Positions 27,404 to 36,441 of a DNA stretch of 64,000 nt are shown in pieces. Numbering within the stretch: position 1 is the stretch's first letter; each line of letters starts with the position of its first letter. Source of the stretch: Chitinimonas arctica (GTDB taxonomy: Bacteria; Pseudomonadota; Gammaproteobacteria; Burkholderiales; Chitinimonadaceae); assembly GCF_007431345.1 (NCBI RefSeq), contig NZ_CP041730.1, forward strand, positions 2,170,001 to 2,234,000, in the 5' to 3' direction. The notes under the pieces are model-generated. The model was not told the DNA's origin. It made no database searches and saw only the letters and a program-made list of their open reading frames with translations. The translations under genes were made by a program, and so were the position numbers.

Positions 27404-28615
27404 ATGCTTACTCCCTTCCCGCCCCCTTACGTCGCCTTGCTGCTTGCCTTGCTGCTGCCGGCCCAGGCCTTCGCCGACGAGGGCGATCCGATCAACCTGC
27501 TCGGATCGGCCCGCCTGCAGCACGACAGCAATCTGTTCCGCCTGCCCGGAGACGCGGACAGCCAGCGGCTGCTGGGCAAGCCGGATAAATCGGACCAGAT
27601 CCTGATCACGTCCCTGGGCGTGCAGTTGGACAAGCCCTATGGCTTGCAGCGTTTCGAGCTGGACGCCAACCTGACCAACTACCGCTACCGGAACTTCCGC
27701 CATCTCGACAGTACGGCGCGCAACTACACCGCCGCCTGGCAGCTGCAGCTGACACCGCAACTGCATGGCCGGCTGAGCGGCAGCCGTACCGATACGCTCA
27801 ATACCTTCGCCGATGTGAGCGGCTACGACAAACGCAATCTGCGCACCGAGGAACGGCGCCGCTTCGACGGCAGCTACGATGTGAGCGGCAGTGTGCGCCT
27901 GTTGGCCGGGGTGGGCAGATACAGCAAGAAGAGCAACCAGACCTCCTCGGTGGAAGACGACTACCGGGTCAACAGCAGGGAAGGCGGCGTGCGCTATGAA
28001 TCGCCGTCCGGCGCATCGGTCAGCCTGGTCACCAAGCGCAGCGACGGTACCTATCTCAATCGCCCGCAACTCAATCCGGCCACCATGCTGGACAGCAGCT
28101 TCGACGAGCGCAGCAATGAAGTGCGGCTGCGCCTGCCGGCCGGCGGCAGCGCCGCCTTCGATGCCCGGCTGGCCCGGATCGAGCGCAAGCACGCGCACTT
28201 TTCCGAACGCGATTTCAGCGGCACGGTGGGTAATCTCTCGCTCAACTGGAATATCACCGGCAAGACCCAGCTGGCGGCCAGCGTGATGCGCGAGCTGAGC
28301 AGCGCCCAGAGCAACACCGCCAGCTACGTGGAAAGCACCCGTTTCTTGCTGGCGCCCTATTGGCAGATCACCGAGAAGGCCGGCATGCGCCTGCGCTATG
28401 TGCATGAGGTGCGCGACTATCTCGGCCAATTGTCCAACGCCATGCCGCTCGACCAGAGCGATACTCTGGATACCGCCATGATCGAGTTCGAATGGCGGCC
28501 CTTGCGTTCCCTGCTGATGAGCACCTCGCTGCAGACCGACCTGCGCTCATCCAACCTGCCGCGCCGCGATTACCGCAGCCAATCCACCAGCATTTCCGCG
28601 CAATACACTTTCTAG
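27404..28615 (+). CDS. epsL: EpsL-like outer-membrane polysaccharide biosynthesis protein
   Basis: This protein of about 403 residues has a signal peptide ending near ALLLPAQAFA. It continues with alternating short amphipathic strands rich in Tyr, Arg and Ser (for example FELDANLTNYRYRNF) and ends SQSTSISAQYTF with a C-terminal Phe, the features of an outer-membrane beta-barrel. It matches the EpsL proteins of XrtB/PEP-CTERM exopolysaccharide loci, which may form or support the export pore. Two starts are possible: ATG 27404, or TTG 27395, which has GAAGG seven bases upstream. Longer upstream readings decode antisense of the TIGR03790 gene. Confidence 0.85.
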   Translation: MLTPFPPPYVALLLALLLPAQAFADEGDPINLLGSARLQHDSNLFRLPGDADSQRLLGKPDKSDQILITSLGVQLDKPYGLQRFELDANLTNYRYRNFRHLDSTARNYTAAWQLQLTPQLHGRLSGSRTDTLNTFADVSGYDKRNLRTEERRRFDGSYDVSGSVRLLAGVGRYSKKSNQTSSVEDDYRVNSREGGVRYESPSGASVSLVTKRSDGTYLNRPQLNPATMLDSSFDERSNEVRLRLPAGGSAAFDARLARIERKHAHFSERDFSGTVGNLSLNWNITGKTQLAASVMRELSSAQSNTASYVESTRFLLAPYWQITEKAGMRLRYVHEVRDYLGQLSNAMPLDQSDTLDTAMIEFEWRPLRSLLMSTSLQTDLRSSNLPRRDYRSQSTSISAQYTF

Positions 28616-28630
28616 CCGTGCACTGCGGCC

Positions 28631-28658
28631 CGTCATCCCGGCATGGCTCGGGATGACG
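28631..28658 (+). terminator. Hairpin downstream of epsL
   Basis: Ten-base arms CGTCATCCCG and CGGGATGACG with an eight-base loop lie 15 bases after the epsL stop. No T-tract follows, so termination is plausible but unproven. Confidence 0.5.
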
Positions 28659-28827
28659 ACCATCGCGGCCGGATAGGGCAGGCGACCCTAGCATGCTTGC
28701 CAGCTAGCCGGATCCGTGTAAGTAATACCGCCCATACCGGGATCAAAGCGAAAACCCAATGTTTATAAGGCGGACAGCGCGAAGGCGAAGGGATATCGCA
28801 TGCGGGCGGCATAAATGCCATCAGGAT

Positions 28828-28843
28828 TAGCTCAAATGGGCTA
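28828..28843. promoter_or_regulatory. 16-bp dyad, copy 1, upstream of epsD
   Basis: TAGCTCAAATGGGCTA pairs at six of seven positions around AA. Over 22 bases, 17 match the copy upstream of the second PEP-CTERM gene. It lies 316 bases before epsD in a 544-base gene-free leader. The likely binder is EpsA or another dimeric regulator (inference). Confidence 0.55.
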
Positions 28844-28912
28844 TTCCTCCGCGACTCGGCTTAGGCTACCCTTTGCTTGATTTTTGCTGAAGAATTGCTA
28901 TTTGCGCGTTTG

Positions 28913-28929
28913 GTCGCAACCGTTGCGAC
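28913..28929. promoter_or_regulatory. Perfect 17-bp palindrome in the epsD leader
   Basis: GTCGCAAC and GTTGCGAC flank a single C. This is a second, unrelated dyad in the long leader of epsD, typical of a small dimeric repressor site. Apart from this, the 28828 dyad and the 28631 hairpin, the 544-base gap holds no visible gene. Confidence 0.5.
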
Positions 28930-29159
28930 GCCAACACCAACAGGCTCTACGGCGCTGGTGGGCGGTGTTCTCCTTTTGTAATATTGATAGCGCAGCCTGT
29001 CCAGAATTGAAATGTTCTGGGCCGATAAACGGCTGGGCTGACCTTGCCCTTCCCGTCTGCCAAGAAACGATTGCCGCATGTTCGCAAGTTCGGCCCGCGC
29101 CGACTGCGCGCTGGCGGCGTTCCACTAATCCTCAATCTGAAGCTACGACAGCACCCTAT

Positions 29160-30104
29160 ATGCGACACATCAGCGCCAAACTTGCATTGCCATTGCTGGC
29201 TATCCCCCTGCTCCTGAGCGTTACGGCGTGCGGTGGCAAAGACGAGAAGACCGCCAGCCAGGTGGCTGCCAAGGTCAACGACGACGAAATCTCGGTACAT
29301 CAGATCAACTTCGTGCTGAGCCGCTCCGGCGCCAACGCCCCTACGCCCGAAGCCGCCGCCAAGCTGCGCCGCGAGGTCCTCGACAAACTGGTCGACCAGC
29401 AACTGGTGGTGGCGCAGGCCGTGGAAAAGAAGCTGGACCGCTCCCCCGCGGTCGTGATGGCGCTGGAAGCCGCCCGTCGCGACGTATTGGCACGTGCCTA
29501 TATCGAGCAACTGAGCGCGGCCGTGGCCAAGCCTAGTACCGAAGAAGCCAAGAAGTACTTCCAGGAGCACCCGCAGCTGTTCGGCGAACGCCGTATCTAC
29601 AATATCCAGGAAGTCGTCTTCCCGACCGCGCCGGGACTGAAGGGCGAAGTGGAAGCGCAAGTCGCCGCCGGCAAGCCGATTGAAGAAATCGCAGCCTGGC
29701 TCAAGAGCAAGAACATCAAGTTCGCCGGTGGCGGCGCCACCAAGCCGGCCGAGCAGATCCCGCTGGAACTGTTGCCCAAGGTACATGCGCTGAAGGATGG
29801 CGAGGGCATGGTGGTCGAAGCGCCCCAGACCATTACCGCCATGCGGGTGATTGCTTCGCAGGCCGCACCGGTGACGGAAGCGGAAGCGCTGCCCAAGATC
29901 CAGCAATTCCTGTTCAACCAGCGCGCGGGTGAGTCGACCGGCAAGGAATTGGCGCAACTCAAGGCCAAGGCCAAGATCAGCTATGCCGGCGAGTTCGCCG
30001 GTACGGCGCCGGCAGCACCGGCTGCGGCGCCCGCCGCCGCGGAAACCGCCGCCGCGCCTGCCTCCGATGCATCCATCGAAAAGGGCGTGGCCGGGCTGAA
30101 GTAA
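29160..30104 (+). CDS. epsD: EpsD-family peptidyl-prolyl cis-trans isomerase, lipoprotein
   Basis: This 314-residue exported lipoprotein has a lipobox ending LSVTAC (Cys 24). It is followed by a SurA/PpiC-like chaperone segment (AAKLRREVLDKLVDQQLVV) and a parvulin-like part (YFQEHPQLFGERRIYNIQEV). An Ala/Pro-rich C-terminus follows. EpsD proteins accompany EpsE-F-G in methanolan-type clusters and probably help fold or assemble the outer-membrane export machinery. The start is ATG 29160; an open frame continues upstream but decodes no signal peptide. It opens the epsD-E-F-G run. Confidence 0.88.
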   Translation: MRHISAKLALPLLAIPLLLSVTACGGKDEKTASQVAAKVNDDEISVHQINFVLSRSGANAPTPEAAAKLRREVLDKLVDQQLVVAQAVEKKLDRSPAVVMALEAARRDVLARAYIEQLSAAVAKPSTEEAKKYFQEHPQLFGERRIYNIQEVVFPTAPGLKGEVEAQVAAGKPIEEIAAWLKSKNIKFAGGGATKPAEQIPLELLPKVHALKDGEGMVVEAPQTITAMRVIASQAAPVTEAEALPKIQQFLFNQRAGESTGKELAQLKAKAKISYAGEFAGTAPAAPAAAPAAAETAAAPASDASIEKGVAGLK

Positions 30105-30135
30105 GCCGGTTCAGCCATTACCCACCGGAGCTCAC

Positions 30136-30936
30136 ATGATTCGCCGTTTTATCCAATTCCTGATCTGCCTATTCCTTGTCGGTGCGGCGCAAGCCGCCGA
30201 CCCGGTCAACACCGACTATCCGCTCGGTGCGGGCGACGCGATCCGGGTCCAGGTATTCCAGAATCCGGACCTGACCATCGAGGCACGGGTGTCCGAGAAC
30301 GGCGCGATCAACTACCCCCTGATCGGGTCGGTGGGTCTCGGTGGGCTATCGATTGCCGCCGCCGAAAAGAAGATTGCCGATGCCTTGAGCAAAGGCGGCT
30401 TCGTCAAGCAGCCACAGGTCAATATCATCCTGGTGCAGGTGCGCGGCAACCAGGTTGCGGTGCTGGGCCAGGTCAACCGGCCCGGCCGCTACCCCCTGGA
30501 AACGCTCAACACCCGGGTGAGCGATATGCTAGCCACCGCCGGCGGCAGCAACCAACTGGGCGACGATATGGTCATCCTGTCCGGCCTGCGCAACGGCAAG
30601 CCCTTCCGCAAGGTCATCGATATCCCCGACCTGTACCTGGCCGACAAGACCGGCGAAAACGCGGTGCTGGCCGGCGGCGATACCATCTATGTCCATCGGG
30701 CGCCGGTTTTCTACATTTTCGGCGAAGCGCAGCGTCCCGGCTCCTATCGCATCGAGCGCGGCATGACCGTGATGCAGGCTCTGGCGCTGGGTGGCGGCCC
30801 CACGCCGCGCGGCAGCGATTCGCGCCTTTATCTACATCGCAAGAATAGTGCCGGTGCAGTGGATCAACGGTCTCCGCAACTTACCGAAGCCGTTCAGCCC
30901 AACGACGTCATCTACGTGCGCGAACGCATCTTTTAA
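30136..30936 (+). CDS. epsE: Polysaccharide export protein EpsE (Wza-type)
   Basis: This 266-residue protein has a signal peptide of about 20 residues (ICLFLVGAAQA), a Poly_export domain starting DYPLGAGDAIRVQVFQNPDL and two SLBB-like repeats (VLGQVNRPGRYPLE and YIFGEAQRPGSYRIE). Wza-type proteins form the periplasm-spanning outer-membrane channel of Wzy-dependent export. No lipobox Cys is evident at the cleavage site. It sits 31 bases after epsD and 15 before epsF. Confidence 0.92.
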   Translation: MIRRFIQFLICLFLVGAAQAADPVNTDYPLGAGDAIRVQVFQNPDLTIEARVSENGAINYPLIGSVGLGGLSIAAAEKKIADALSKGGFVKQPQVNIILVQVRGNQVAVLGQVNRPGRYPLETLNTRVSDMLATAGGSNQLGDDMVILSGLRNGKPFRKVIDIPDLYLADKTGENAVLAGGDTIYVHRAPVFYIFGEAQRPGSYRIERGMTVMQALALGGGPTPRGSDSRLYLHRKNSAGAVDQRSPQLTEAVQPNDVIYVRERIF

Positions 30937-30951
30937 GGTCGGCGAGCCTAC

Positions 30952-32397
30952 ATGTCATTCCAGCAATTTCTGTTTATCCTGCGCGCCCGCTCCCATGTGG
31001 CGCTGCTGACCCTGTTTCTGACGGTCGGTACGACCCTGGTCGTCAGCCTGCTCTTGCCCAAGCAATACCAAGCCAGCACCGCGGTGGTGCTGGACGTGAA
31101 ATCGCCCGACCCTGTGGCCGGCATGGTGCTGCCGGGCCTGGCGGCGCCCGGCTATATGGCCACCCAGATCGATATCATCAATAGCGAGCGGGTAGCCCAG
31201 CGGGTGGTCAAGCTGCTGCGCATGGAAGAAAGCGCGGCGATCAAGGAGCAGTGGCGGGAAGCGACCGAAGGCAAGGGTACCTTGCGCGTCTGGCTGGCCG
31301 AGTTGCTGCAGAAGAACCTGGACGTCAAACCCTCGCGCGAGAGCAATGTCATCAATATCAGCTTCAGCGCCAGCGATCCGGCTTTCGCCGCCTCGGTCGC
31401 CAATGCGTTCGCACAAGCCTATATCGACGTCAACCTGGAACTGAAGGTCGAACCGGCCAAGCAGTATGCCGGCTGGTTCGAGGAACAGACCAAGGCCTTG
31501 CGCGACAAGCTGGAACAGGCGCAACGCAATCTTTCCAGCTACCAGCAGAAATTCGGCATCGTCGCGACCGACGAGCGGCTGGACTATGAAACCGCCAAGC
31601 TCAACGAGATCGCCTCGCAGCTGACCGCCGTGCAGGGACAGACCACCGCGACCCAGAGCAAGCGCAGCACCGGCGAGGGTAGCAATACCCTGATCGATGT
31701 GATGCAGAGCCCGCTGATCAACAGCCTCAAGGGTGATATCGCCCGGCTGGAAGCCAAGCTGCAGGAAAGCAATATCAACCTGGGCAAGAACCACCCGCAA
31801 ACCCAGCGCGCCGAATCCGAACTGGCTTCGCTGCGCGACAAGCTGGCGAGCGAGACCCGCCTGATTTCGAGCTCCATCGGCACCTCCTACCAAGTCAGCA
31901 AGCTGAACGAAAAGAGCCTGATCGAAGCCATCGACGTGCAGAAAAAGCGCGTACTGGAATTGAACAAGCAGCGCGACGAACTCAATGTGTTGCGCCGCGA
32001 CGTGGAATCGGCCCAGCGCGCCTTCGAGGCGGTCAGCGGCCGTTCGGCCCAGACCCGCCTGGAAAGCTTGTCGATCCAGACCAATATCGTGGTGCTCAAT
32101 GTCGCCGCCGAGCCGGTCGATCCATCGCGCCCCAAGGTCGTCCTCAATGTATTGGTCGCCATTTTCCTCGGCGGCTTCCTGGGTATCGGCTTTGTCATGA
32201 TGTTCGAACTGGCCAACCGGCGTATCCGCTCCGGCGAAGATCTGGCCCAGGCCATCGATCTGCCGGTACTGGCGGAGATCGTCCGCGCCGAGCCGCTGGT
32301 GCGCGGTCGAAAGGGATGGCGTAGCCTATTGTCCCGCAAGAAACCCCGTCGCCAATCGCGCACGCATCTGGCTGCCAAGCCGGCGAGACTGAAATGA
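30952..32397 (+). CDS. epsF: Chain-length determinant protein EpsF (Wzz/PCP-2 type)
   Basis: This 481-residue polysaccharide co-polymerase has an N-terminal membrane helix (VALLTLFLTVGTTLVVSLLL), a Wzz domain and long coiled-coil stretches between about residues 170 and 360 (KALRDKLEQAQRNLSSYQQK). The C-terminal PxxP-type segment EPVDPSRPKVVLN is followed by the second membrane helix. It ends in a basic tail. It overlaps epsG by four bases; separate membrane and kinase partners are the usual proteobacterial EpsF/EpsG split. Confidence 0.92.
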   Translation: MSFQQFLFILRARSHVALLTLFLTVGTTLVVSLLLPKQYQASTAVVLDVKSPDPVAGMVLPGLAAPGYMATQIDIINSERVAQRVVKLLRMEESAAIKEQWREATEGKGTLRVWLAELLQKNLDVKPSRESNVINISFSASDPAFAASVANAFAQAYIDVNLELKVEPAKQYAGWFEEQTKALRDKLEQAQRNLSSYQQKFGIVATDERLDYETAKLNEIASQLTAVQGQTTATQSKRSTGEGSNTLIDVMQSPLINSLKGDIARLEAKLQESNINLGKNHPQTQRAESELASLRDKLASETRLISSSIGTSYQVSKLNEKSLIEAIDVQKKRVLELNKQRDELNVLRRDVESAQRAFEAVSGRSAQTRLESLSIQTNIVVLNVAAEPVDPSRPKVVLNVLVAIFLGGFLGIGFVMMFELANRRIRSGEDLAQAIDLPVLAEIVRAEPLVRGRKGWRSLLSRKKPRRQSRTHLAAKPARLK

Positions 32398-33296
32398 CCG
32401 ACAAAGTAGAAACCAAAAGCGCCGTGGAACCCACGGTGCAAAAGAAGACCGCGCACAAAAGCGCCGGCCGATCCATCGGCGCCATCCTGGCCGATTCGGG
32501 CCGCCTGTCGCTGGAGAATGCCGAGCGCATCCTGCGTCTACAGAAGGAACAGGGCAAGCGCTTCGGCGATGCGGCGATCGAGCTGGGACTGCTGACCGAA
32601 GACGATATCCGCTTCGCCCTGTCTCGCCAGTTCGACTACCCCTATCTGTCGGCCGGCGACAATAGCCTCAGCCAGGAGCTGGTGGCCGCCTACAAGCCGT
32701 TCAGCAAGACCGTGGAGCAGTTGCGGGCCTTGCGCAGCCAATTGATGTTGCGCTGGTTCGATACCGAATCGCAGCGCAAGTCGCTGGCCGTGGTCAGCCC
32801 CGGGCACGGGGAAGGCCGCAGTTTTATTGCCGCCAATCTGGCCATCGTCTTCTCGCAGCTGGGCGAACGTACGCTGCTGATCGATGCCGACCTGCGCTCG
32901 CCACGCCAGCACATGCTGTTCAAGCTGGGTAACAACGCCGGCTTGTCCGATATGCTGGCCGGACGGGTCGGCTCGCAAGCCATCGTGCGCGTACCGTCGC
33001 TGCTGGGCCTGTCCATCCTGCCGGCCGGCGCGGTGCCGCCCAATCCACAGGAATTGCTGGGGCGGCAAGGTTTCACCGACGTCCTGGAATCCTTGTGCCG
33101 CCATTTCGATGTGGTAATCCTCGATACGCCGGCCGGGAGTGAGTATGCCGATACGCAGACCTTGGCCGTGCGGGCCGGTGCTGCCTTGATGGTGACCCGC
33201 AAGAACGAAAGTACCGTCGCCGATGTGGTGCAGCTGGCGCGTAGCCTGCAGCAATCCGGTGCAAGCCTGGTGGGTTCGGTACTGAACGATGTGTGA
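32394..33296 (+). CDS. epsG: EpsG-family tyrosine-kinase-like ATPase with an MshEN-like N-terminus
   Basis: This 300-residue partner of EpsF is expected to control chain length through autophosphorylation cycles. The C-terminal two thirds are a BY-kinase/ParA-like ATPase: Walker A region SPGHGEGRSFIAANLA (Arg in place of the usual Lys), Walker A' TLLIDADLR and Walker B VVILDTPAG. The C-terminus lacks the usual tyrosine cluster. The first ~90 residues hold two tandem motifs of the MshEN/GspE-N type (SIGAILADSGRL... and RFGDAAIELGLLTEDD...), a fold known to bind c-di-GMP in MshE. The family call is firm; nucleotide sensing is inference. Confidence 0.88.
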   Translation: MTDKVETKSAVEPTVQKKTAHKSAGRSIGAILADSGRLSLENAERILRLQKEQGKRFGDAAIELGLLTEDDIRFALSRQFDYPYLSAGDNSLSQELVAAYKPFSKTVEQLRALRSQLMLRWFDTESQRKSLAVVSPGHGEGRSFIAANLAIVFSQLGERTLLIDADLRSPRQHMLFKLGNNAGLSDMLAGRVGSQAIVRVPSLLGLSILPAGAVPPNPQELLGRQGFTDVLESLCRHFDVVILDTPAGSEYADTQTLAVRAGAALMVTRKNESTVADVVQLARSLQQSGASLVGSVLNDV

Positions 33297-33378
33297 CATA
33301 AATCGCCGGGCGGGCACTGGCAAAACAAAAGGCCGGCACTGCCGCTAGCGCGGCAATGATCGGCGAGAGGAAGGAAAG

Positions 33379-34296
33379 ATGGATATCCCGTTGGAAACGC
33401 AAAAACCCCTGTCTGGTCAACCCACCGGCTTGAATAAGGACATGCTGTCCTGGCTGCCCATCGTCGTCGGGCTGCTGGCGCTGTTCGTGCCCAGTTTGAT
33501 CGGCCTGTTCAAGGGCGTCTGGGGCACCACCGAGCAGGGCCACGGCCCCATCGTGCTGGCGATTTCGGTCTGGCTGATGTATCGCAAATGGCCGGAGATG
33601 ATGCGGCTCAGCGAGGGCAAGGCCCGCTCCAATGCGGGCTGGCCGATTTTCCTGGTGGGCATCGTGCTGTATACCGTCGGCCGCTCGCAGGATGTACAGC
33701 TGTTCGAGGTAGGCTCGGTCATCTGGATGCTGGCCGGCATCCTGCTGTTGATGCGCGGCCCCGCCGCCTTGAAGGCGCAGTGGTTTCCGCTGTTCTTCAT
33801 GCTGTTCATGATCCCGCTGCCCGGCACCGTGGTCGATGCCGTGACCATGCCGATGAAGATGGCCGTCTCCTACGTGGCCGAGCATGTGCTGTTCTGGATC
33901 GGCTATCCCATTGCCCGCACCGGCGTGATCCTGCAGATCGGCCAGTACATGCTGCTGGTGGCCGATGCCTGTGCCGGCCTGCAAACGCTATTTACGCTGG
34001 AAGCGCTGGGCTTGCTCTACCTGAACCTGGTGCGCCATGACTCGCTGCTCCGCAATGTCTCGCTGGCCATCCTGATCGTACCGATCTCCTTTACCGCCAA
34101 TGTGATCCGGGTGATGGTGCTGACCCTGATCACCTACCACTTCGGCGACGAAGCCGGCCAGGGCTTCCTGCACGGCTTTGCCGGCATGGTCCTGTTCCTG
34201 ACTGCCTTGCTGCTGATTATCGGTATCGATTCCATGCTGCATTTCAGCGTGAAATTCCTGCGCGGCAAAACGAACAATTTGAGCGGGGCGAATTGA
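33379..34296 (+). CDS. xrtB: Exosortase B (XrtB)
   Basis: This 305-residue polytopic membrane transpeptidase processes PEP-CTERM proteins. The catalytic set is visible: Cys 198 in ADACAGLQT, Arg 244 in NVIRVMVL and His 265 in GFLHGFAGM, each at the edge of a membrane helix. The position directly after epsD-E-F-G and before epsI is the standard exosortase B locus. Two candidate substrates with PEP-CTERM tails lie at 50274 and 50979. The start is the ATG with an AGGAAAG upstream. Confidence 0.93.
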   Translation: MDIPLETQKPLSGQPTGLNKDMLSWLPIVVGLLALFVPSLIGLFKGVWGTTEQGHGPIVLAISVWLMYRKWPEMMRLSEGKARSNAGWPIFLVGIVLYTVGRSQDVQLFEVGSVIWMLAGILLLMRGPAALKAQWFPLFFMLFMIPLPGTVVDAVTMPMKMAVSYVAEHVLFWIGYPIARTGVILQIGQYMLLVADACAGLQTLFTLEALGLLYLNLVRHDSLLRNVSLAILIVPISFTANVIRVMVLTLITYHFGDEAGQGFLHGFAGMVLFLTALLLIIGIDSMLHFSVKFLRGKTNNLSGAN

Positions 34297-34298
34297 GC

Positions 34299-34976
34299 AT
34301 GTCCATATCCACGCGTGCCGGCGTACTGTGCGCCTTGATGCTATCCAGCGCAGCGGGCGCTTACTACCTGAAGCCGACCGTGCATATGGCAGGCCAGACC
34401 ACCCTCGATCTTGAGCGCATGGTGCCCAAGCAATTCGGCGATTGGAGCTATCTGCCGGACGCCAGGCCCATCCTGCCGGATCGCGAAGTGGAAGCGCGCC
34501 TGAAGGAAGTCTACGACCAGGTCCTGGCGCGCACCTATATCAACGGCAGCGGCGAGCGCGTGATGCTCTCCATCGCCTACGGTGGCGACCAGAGCCGCGG
34601 CATGCAGATCCATAAACCGGAAACCTGCTACACCTCGCAAGGGTTCCAGGTCAAAACGATTGGCGATGCGGTGCTGCGATTCAAGGATACCGATATCCGC
34701 ACGCGTCAATTGCTGGCCACCTCGGGTCCTCGCTCCGAGCCCATCACCTATTGGATACGCCTGGGCGATACCACGGTGTACGGCGGCCTGGGACAGACCA
34801 TCAGGCGCCTGCAGATGGGCTTCCAGGGTGTGATTCCCGATGGCACGCTGGTACGCGTATCGACCATCGACCGGGACAATGACCGCGCCTTCCAGATCCA
34901 GCGCGCGTTTTCGGATGCCCTGCTGCAGTCGGTGGATGCCACGGCCCGTAATAGCCTGGTAGGCGCCATCAAGTAG
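34299..34976 (+). CDS. epsI: EpsI family protein (exosortase partner)
   Basis: This 225-residue protein has an N-terminal membrane/signal segment and the EpsI core: VMLSIAYGGDQSRGMQIHKP, TCYTSQGF and YWIRLGDTTVYGG. EpsI is found either fused to exosortases or, as here, directly downstream, and is thought to act in the same processing step. The ATG at 34299 overlaps the xrtB stop region; a TTG at 34293 would add two residues. Confidence 0.9.
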   Translation: MSISTRAGVLCALMLSSAAGAYYLKPTVHMAGQTTLDLERMVPKQFGDWSYLPDARPILPDREVEARLKEVYDQVLARTYINGSGERVMLSIAYGGDQSRGMQIHKPETCYTSQGFQVKTIGDAVLRFKDTDIRTRQLLATSGPRSEPITYWIRLGDTTVYGGLGQTIRRLQMGFQGVIPDGTLVRVSTIDRDNDRAFQIQRAFSDALLQSVDATARNSLVGAIK

Positions 34977-35145
34977 CTTCACCGGATAGGCCGGCCGTGC
35001 GCGCCGATGCCGGGCGCCGGCAGGAAACCCGACCTGTTTTATGACAATGTTCTACAATGGCGAAGCGCCTGGCCTGCGGCAACGCCTGCAAGGCATCTTT
35101 CACCATTGAGGGTGGCCTCCGCGCCATGTTCGTTAAGGTTTGTAA

Positions 35146-36441
35146 GTGATCAAGAAGTCGCTGTTAGCCGCGTTGTCCATCGCCAGCCGCATCGGTTCCG
35201 CACTTTTGCTGATGGTGGTTTGCGGCCGTGTGCTAGGTGTTTCGGACTTCGGTTCGATGATGTACTGGCTCACCGTGGGCGGCATCCTGGCGCAGTTCGT
35301 CGATTTCGGCATGCCGCAGCGGGTAAGCGTACTGATTGCCCGTGGCGAGCATGGCGGCGCGAGCCAGACGGCCGGCGTGCTGCAAGCTGCCTTCGCGACC
35401 AAGCTGGTCTTGTCCGCCCTGGTGGTGCTGATCGCAGCGGCTTTTATCGGATTGAATGAGCAAGGCCGGAGCGAGGCGATGTTCGCCCTCCCCTTGCTGC
35501 TGTCCCAGTTGCTGCTGCCATGGACCGATCTCGGCAGTGCGGTGCTCCGGCTGGAGGATCAATACAAGCGGGAGACCCATTGGCAGCTGCTTGGCAGCAT
35601 GGCTGTCCTTGCCATCGTGGCGGCGACGGCGCTTATCTCGAAAAGTATTGTCGCGGTGGCCTATGCCTTCCTGCTGGCGCGCATCATCGTAGCCTATGGC
35701 TGGATCAGGATGCTGCATGGCGCTGCCGGCTTGCGCCGTGGCACATCGTTCGATTGGCCCACCGTGCGCGGCTTTGTCGCCGGCAGTTTTACTTCGGCCC
35801 TGGACGTGATGGCGACCAATGTTTTCTCTTCCCTGGACACCTTGCTGGGTAGGTATTACCTGGGCACCGTGGCCTTGGGTAATTACCAGGCGGGCCTGCG
35901 CCTGGTGCAGGGTTCGGCGCAATTGTCGGGGGTGCTGCAAAGCGTGCTGCTGCCCACGGTGGCGCGCAAGTTCGCCGCCAGCGAAGGCCGCGGCAATACC
36001 ACCGACCCGACCATCGTTGCCTATGCCTTGTTCGGTTTGGTGCTGGGGCTGGGTACCGCCTTGCTGGGCAAGCCGGTCATTCTTTTGTTATTCGGTAGCG
36101 GCTTCCAAGCCGCCGCCGATCTGGCCGGCCCGTTCGGCGCGCTGATCGCGGTACGTTTCCTGGCCGGCGGTTTCGGCTTGCTGCTGATGGCACAAGGCCG
36201 CCCCGGTCTACGCCTCTGGTCCTACGCACTGGCCGCGCTGGGCCTGGCGGCCAGCGTCTGGCTGACCTTGCCGCAGGCTGGCCTGCCGGGACTGGTGCGC
36301 GCCATGGTACTGGCCTATGGCTTGTTGACTGCGCTGTATGCGCTAAAGCTGGCCTTCACCAGCAAATGGTACCGGGCCGGCAAGTGGGTTTGGCTGACGA
36401 TTTTTTTAAATATGGCATTTATCTGGAGCGTGATTCGATGA
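35146..36441 (+). CDS. Oligosaccharide flippase (Wzx-type, MOP superfamily)
   Basis: This 431-residue protein is made almost entirely of membrane helices, about 12, starting with SIASRIGSALLLMVVCGRVL and a FGSMMYWLT motif typical of Wzx/RfbX proteins. It should flip the lipid-linked repeat unit across the inner membrane. The start is a GTG. It overlaps the next gene by four bases (ATGA). The 169-base gap after epsI shows no clear gene. Confidence 0.87.
   Translation: MIKKSLLAALSIASRIGSALLLMVVCGRVLGVSDFGSMMYWLTVGGILAQFVDFGMPQRVSVLIARGEHGGASQTAGVLQAAFATKLVLSALVVLIAAAFIGLNEQGRSEAMFALPLLLSQLLLPWTDLGSAVLRLEDQYKRETHWQLLGSMAVLAIVAATALISKSIVAVAYAFLLARIIVAYGWIRMLHGAAGLRRGTSFDWPTVRGFVAGSFTSALDVMATNVFSSLDTLLGRYYLGTVALGNYQAGLRLVQGSAQLSGVLQSVLLPTVARKFAASEGRGNTTDPTIVAYALFGLVLGLGTALLGKPVILLLFGSGFQAAADLAGPFGALIAVRFLAGGFGLLLMAQGRPGLRLWSYALAALGLAASVWLTLPQAGLPGLVRAMVLAYGLLTALYALKLAFTSKWYRAGKWVWLTIFLNMAFIWSVIR

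Noticed and set aside
28884..29157. Upstream extension of epsD
   Set aside because: The open frame exists, but the lipoprotein signal sequence begins at ATG 29160 and the extension has no protein character.
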